17,646 bases of DNA from CAZFDE01 sp964517795 (GTDB lineage Bacteria > Planctomycetota > Phycisphaerae > Sedimentisphaerales > Anaerobacaceae), in contig CAZFDE010000054.1 in assembly GCA_964517795.1 (NCBI GenBank), positions 1 through 17,646 on the forward strand. The letters run 5' to 3'. Below, piece by piece: positions 14,779-17,646 of the stretch. Under the pieces are notes generated by a model, which had not been told where the DNA came from, ran no database searches, and saw only the letters and a list, made by a program, of their open reading frames with translations. Position 1 is the first letter of the stretch. The number at the start of each line of letters is the position of its first letter. The translations under genes were made by a program, and so were the position numbers.

Positions 14779-14950
14779 TTTTTTCCAGTCAAATTCACTC
14801 TCGCTGCGCTGCAGCTCATCCACAACTTAAATGTAAATTTGTAATATATCTAAAGTAGCAGATGTAGGGAATGTAAATACCCTATGACTACTATGAAAAA
14901 TAGGCCTATTATACTGTCGCAATAAAAATTTATTTTGACGCATTATTGTA
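14779..14950. other. AT-rich gap after the HNH gene
   Basis: The 437-bp gap between the HNH gene and the next gene begins with this stretch. TAATTTTTTCC follows the HNH stop codon without a stem-loop. TCATCCACA (14816-14824) is one base from the DnaA box TTATCCACA. A minus-strand frame here (14827-15060) is low-complexity AT-rich sequence and not credible. The remainder of the gap is the promoter and leader described separately. Confidence 0.4.
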
Positions 14951-14979
14951 TTGACAGATTGGTCTGTGCAAAATATATT
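14951..14979 (+). promoter_or_regulatory. Strong sigma70 promoter of the terminal exported gene
   Basis: A perfect TTGACA (14951-14956) and TATATT (14974-14979) are spaced by 17 bases. The predicted start near 14986 leaves about 230 bases of leader before the start codon at 15216. A second TATAAT (14988-14993) lies just downstream without a matching -35 box. Confidence 0.7.
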
Positions 14980-15036
14980 AGATATATTATAATAAATGTG
15001 CATGAATGAAATAGCGACTGTATAGAAAAGGAGGAT

Positions 15037-15108
15037 ATGTACAAAAAAGTCAATCAGCATCGTTTTTTACTCAGAGAGTCCCATAATCGAAGAAAAATCG
15101 AATTGTAA
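15037..15108 (+). CDS. Possible 23-residue leader peptide
   Basis: An ATG two bases after AAAAGGAGG opens a 23-codon frame (MYKKVNQHRF...) ending TAA at 15106-15108, inside the long leader of the downstream gene. The peptide is strongly basic. The spacing from the ribosome site is shorter than optimal, which weakens the case. No attenuator codon run is evident. Confidence 0.25.
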   Translation: MYKKVNQHRFLLRESHNRRKIEL

Positions 15109-15123
15109 ATTTTCGGGTCCTGG

Positions 15124-15210
15124 AAAGGAGGTGTCATATCGTAAGGGCAATGCTTGAGAAGACATAAGGGGGTTAATGACAGGGGGCATTGCTAACTTAA
15201 AAAGGAGGTA
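15124..15210 (+). promoter_or_regulatory. Leader with repeated Shine-Dalgarno sites and a hairpin
   Basis: AAAGGAGGTG (15124-15133) is an ideal anti-SD complement with no ATG behind it. The true ribosome site AAAAAGGAGG (15199-15208) lies seven bases before the ATG at 15216. Between them GCAATGC (15147-15153) and GCATTGC (15186-15192) are perfect complements around 32 bases. The arrangement could stage ribosomes or control access to the real start; no known riboswitch class was recognised. Confidence 0.35.
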
Positions 15211-15215
15211 GTAAA

Positions 15216-17646
15216 ATGAGTAAAAAGATGTATTTTATTGCAGCAGGTCTGTTGCTGATCTGCTTAACCCACCTGTACGCCGATCATCTCTATGTCGTCG
15301 ATTTAGCATCGGCCTATTGGGGCTACAATGATCACAAAACCATCACCATGATGAGTTTCCAGGGTGCGGTCAATGCCGGCGCCGGTTCGCCAGTGATGTA
15401 CATCATCAAAGATTCGTATGATGTGAATTATCTGGAGGACCTCAATGAAACGCACGGTTATTCCTACAGCATCTACGATGATCCCTGTGATGCATTCGAG
15501 GATGCAAATTTAACGACGTACTGCGATGAATTTGTGGTCTATGATGACGATGATTGCAATCTGGCCGTCAATGCCGCAATTACACAGGCGGGTATTCTCG
15601 GGGTCTGTGCGGTCGAACACAGTAATGTCGGCGTCATGGTCAATACCTATGGCTTCAGTCAGCACACCGATACGGATGCCAATCTCTGCGGCAAGTTCAA
15701 CACCGATGAAGGTTGCCACACATGGCAGTATAATAATCAACTGGCCGATTGTAATGACCAGTGGTTCTGTATGAGTGAGGGCAATATTGAAGGTCGCAAT
15801 AAGTCAATCGACTTCTGTGTGGCCAATAATCTGTTTGTCTTCTGTGCCGATGCGGCTGGCTATAACGGCCTGACCGACTCGGAAACCACCCAGCGCAACA
15901 TCCTCAACAGTTTTGAGCCGAACGCAATTGCCACCGGCTGGTGGTCCAAAGAAGGACACGATGTCAATCGAATGAGCGAATACGGTATTACAATCGCTGG
16001 CCAGGGGCCGAATCTATCGGTCTTTGAAGCATTGGATTGTTCGATCGGCACTCAGGACAGATGCGCCAGCGTACGAACGTTCGATGCGAATAAGGCGTAC
16101 GTATGCTTTTCGTTCACCCAAGGCGATGCGATGCATAATTGTCTGTGGAAAAACTTCTATCAGATTACGGCAACCAGCGTTACTGATCCCAATTACTTAT
16201 TCAAGGAGCGCTATCCGTTTATGATGATGCACTCGACGATCCAGGCCGAATGGCAGCCGAACGTCCCCAAGATGCTCTACAGCATGGTCGATGCCAACCA
16301 TATGTGGTGCGGCAAACCTTACGGCTATACCGCGCCGGTAACACAGGATGATTTCGGTCATTTCGAGGGCTGGCTGGCCAAGTCGCGACCGGCCATGGAT
16401 GCGATGGACATCAATGATGCCATGCTCAACGAACCGGACGCTGAAGGCGACCCCTCGATGAACCTGGTGACCAAGATCGCCCAGGAACTCAATCCGCGGT
16501 CGATCATCTTTAAACATGAACTGGATACCACTGATTCCGAAGATGATGAGGTCACCTGGGTCGAGGGCGTACCGGTGTTTGCAGACCCGGTATTCAATCG
16601 GGATAATGAAGGCAACGATGTCCTGGTTCAGGATACGATCGACGCGATCCAGGCCTCGGCCGAGTTGCGAACTTTCTTCTGGGTATTCCTGGATCATGCG
16701 GTTGATGCCGAGGATATTGAACCGGTGATGGATGCGATCGACGACGATCCCAACATTATCATCATGCCGCCGGATGAATGGATCGAACTGGCGATCGCGA
16801 ACCAGAATAATATCATTGACAAGACGCCGCATTACGATTCCCAGGTTGTCGAAGACGCATTTGTCAAAGAATCCTCAGCGACAGGTACGTTTGACGATCA
16901 GCGTCTGAAAGTCCGTACCGATACTGACAATGATATTTACTCTTATATAAAATGGGTCGTGGACATTGAACGCGGGACGATCACCGACTGCAACATGAGA
17001 TTGTACTCCCGTAATAAGACAATCCCGGATACGACGGCCTATGAGGTCTCAGACAACACATGGGATGATTACACCCTGACCTGGAACAACAAGCCCACCA
17101 TTGGTTCGTCGATCGATTCGGTCGGCAGTACTTCGGTCGGCAGTTGGGCCGAATTTGATGTCGGCAGCTACATCACCGGCAACGGTACTTATTCGATGGC
17201 CCTTAAAACCACCAGTTCGACGATCGGCCTGGACTGGGGCAGCAGTAACTCCGATCAGGACCCGTGTCTGGTGTTGGTCGTTGATTGCCCGCCGGATCCC
17301 GATCCGATGACATGGTCCAGTAATCCATCGGCAAATGGATGCTATTCGGTATCGATGACAGCGACAACGGCCACCGACGATAATGACAGCGTCCAGTACT
17401 ACTTCGACGAAGTGACCGGTAATTCCGGTGCAACCGATTCGGGATGGCAGTCCAGTGCCAGCTACACTGACAGCGGCCTCGCTGAGGATACATTGTATCG
17501 TTACCGTGTCAAAGCACGCGATACCGGCACCTATAACCAGGAAACCGCATACTCCACGACCAAGGCCGTTACAACCCAGACCGACACCACGGCCCCGACG
17601 CCGAATCCGGCGACGTTCGCGACCGATCCGTATGCCACCGGTGCCT
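15216..17646 (+). CDS. Exported GxGYxYP-like protein with CBM96-like and fibronectin-like domains (3' end outside window)
   Basis: At least 810 residues; the frame is open to the window edge, so the stop is missing. A signal peptide occupies residues 1-22 (MSKKMYFIAAGLLLICLTHLYA). Residues 23-540 resemble the GxGYxYP putative glycoside-hydrolase family: LYVVDLAS at the start, TGWWSKEG, NLSVF, YVCFSFTQGDAMH, and a degenerate signature GKPYGYTAP at 366-374. Residues about 546-689 look like a CBM96/DNRLRE-type carbohydrate-binding module (EDAFVK, DDYTLTWNNKP, WAEFDV, SYSMALKT-like strands). A fibronectin-III-like repeat follows at about 690-790 (YRYRVKARD), and TDTTAPTPNPATF suggests another Ig-like module beginning. 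An outer-surface or secreted polysaccharide-binding or degrading role is inferred. Strong ribosome site AAAAAGGAGG. Confidence 0.85.
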   Translation, partial: MSKKMYFIAAGLLLICLTHLYADHLYVVDLASAYWGYNDHKTITMMSFQGAVNAGAGSPVMYIIKDSYDVNYLEDLNETHGYSYSIYDDPCDAFEDANLTTYCDEFVVYDDDDCNLAVNAAITQAGILGVCAVEHSNVGVMVNTYGFSQHTDTDANLCGKFNTDEGCHTWQYNNQLADCNDQWFCMSEGNIEGRNKSIDFCVANNLFVFCADAAGYNGLTDSETTQRNILNSFEPNAIATGWWSKEGHDVNRMSEYGITIAGQGPNLSVFEALDCSIGTQDRCASVRTFDANKAYVCFSFTQGDAMHNCLWKNFYQITATSVTDPNYLFKERYPFMMMHSTIQAEWQPNVPKMLYSMVDANHMWCGKPYGYTAPVTQDDFGHFEGWLAKSRPAMDAMDINDAMLNEPDAEGDPSMNLVTKIAQELNPRSIIFKHELDTTDSEDDEVTWVEGVPVFADPVFNRDNEGNDVLVQDTIDAIQASAELRTFFWVFLDHAVDAEDIEPVMDAIDDDPNIIIMPPDEWIELAIANQNNIIDKTPHYDSQVVEDAFVKESSATGTFDDQRLKVRTDTDNDIYSYIKWVVDIERGTITDCNMRLYSRNKTIPDTTAYEVSDNTWDDYTLTWNNKPTIGSSIDSVGSTSVGSWAEFDVGSYITGNGTYSMALKTTSSTIGLDWGSSNSDQDPCLVLVVDCPPDPDPMTWSSNPSANGCYSVSMTATTATDDNDSVQYYFDEVTGNSGATDSGWQSSASYTDSGLAEDTLYRYRVKARDTGTYNQETAYSTTKAVTTQTDTTAPTPNPATFATDPYATGA

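Noticed and set aside
14827..15060. 77-residue minus-strand frame
   Set aside because: Low-complexity AT-rich sequence with no ribosome site, running against a strong plus-strand promoter.
16197..16832. 211-residue minus-strand frame
   Set aside because: It is the antisense shadow of the long exported gene, which is open in its own frame from 15216 to the window edge.

Overview
The window looks like a chromosomal segment from a planctomycete, most likely of the Phycisphaerae/Sedimentisphaerales type. The evidence is a Tat-exported formylglycine sulfatase next to a beta-propeller glycosidase-like protein, a huge exported protein with GEVEDY, SdrD-like and planctomycete-style dockerin repeats, a GxGYxYP/CBM96-type exported protein, and short structured repeats in AT-rich intergenic DNA. 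This placement is inferred from gene content; no rRNA or tRNA was seen.

Left part (1-8445): a plus-strand group of three genes (spermidine-synthase-like membrane domain, exported five-bladed propeller protein, Tat/lipoprotein sulfatase) converges on a 1478-residue minus-strand modular secreted protein. Together these suggest handling of extracellular, perhaps sulfated, polysaccharide.

Middle (8446-11856): a minus-strand B12-binding radical SAM enzyme is preceded by a 53-residue zinc-motif protein that is easily overlooked. An almost 1-kb non-coding stretch follows (10483-11439), packed with stem-loops. It holds one of two copies of a 64-bp terminator-like repeat (the other follows the radical SAM gene) and a three-unit tandem array whose units carry a perfect GCTGGGTTTG/CAAACCCAGC stem and a GA-rich tail. 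A 138-residue receiver-like protein follows, apparently without the phospho-acceptor aspartate and with a sigma54-like promoter.

Right part (11857-17646): parB on the minus strand and an HNH endonuclease on the plus strand diverge from about 820 bp of AT-rich DNA. This DNA contains two perfect 16-bp parS sites and a long interrupted inverted repeat whose arms are one base from the DnaA box, so it is a good candidate for the replication origin or its immediate neighbourhood. One parS lies just upstream of a likely parB promoter, which suggests autoregulation. No parA is present. The window ends inside a long exported gene (15216 onward) that has a strong promoter and a 230-nt leader with three Shine-Dalgarno-like sites and a possible 23-codon leader ORF.

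The most unusual items are the structured repeat island at 10884-11252, the degenerate receiver beside parB, and the parS/DnaA-box-like region at 13365-14010.
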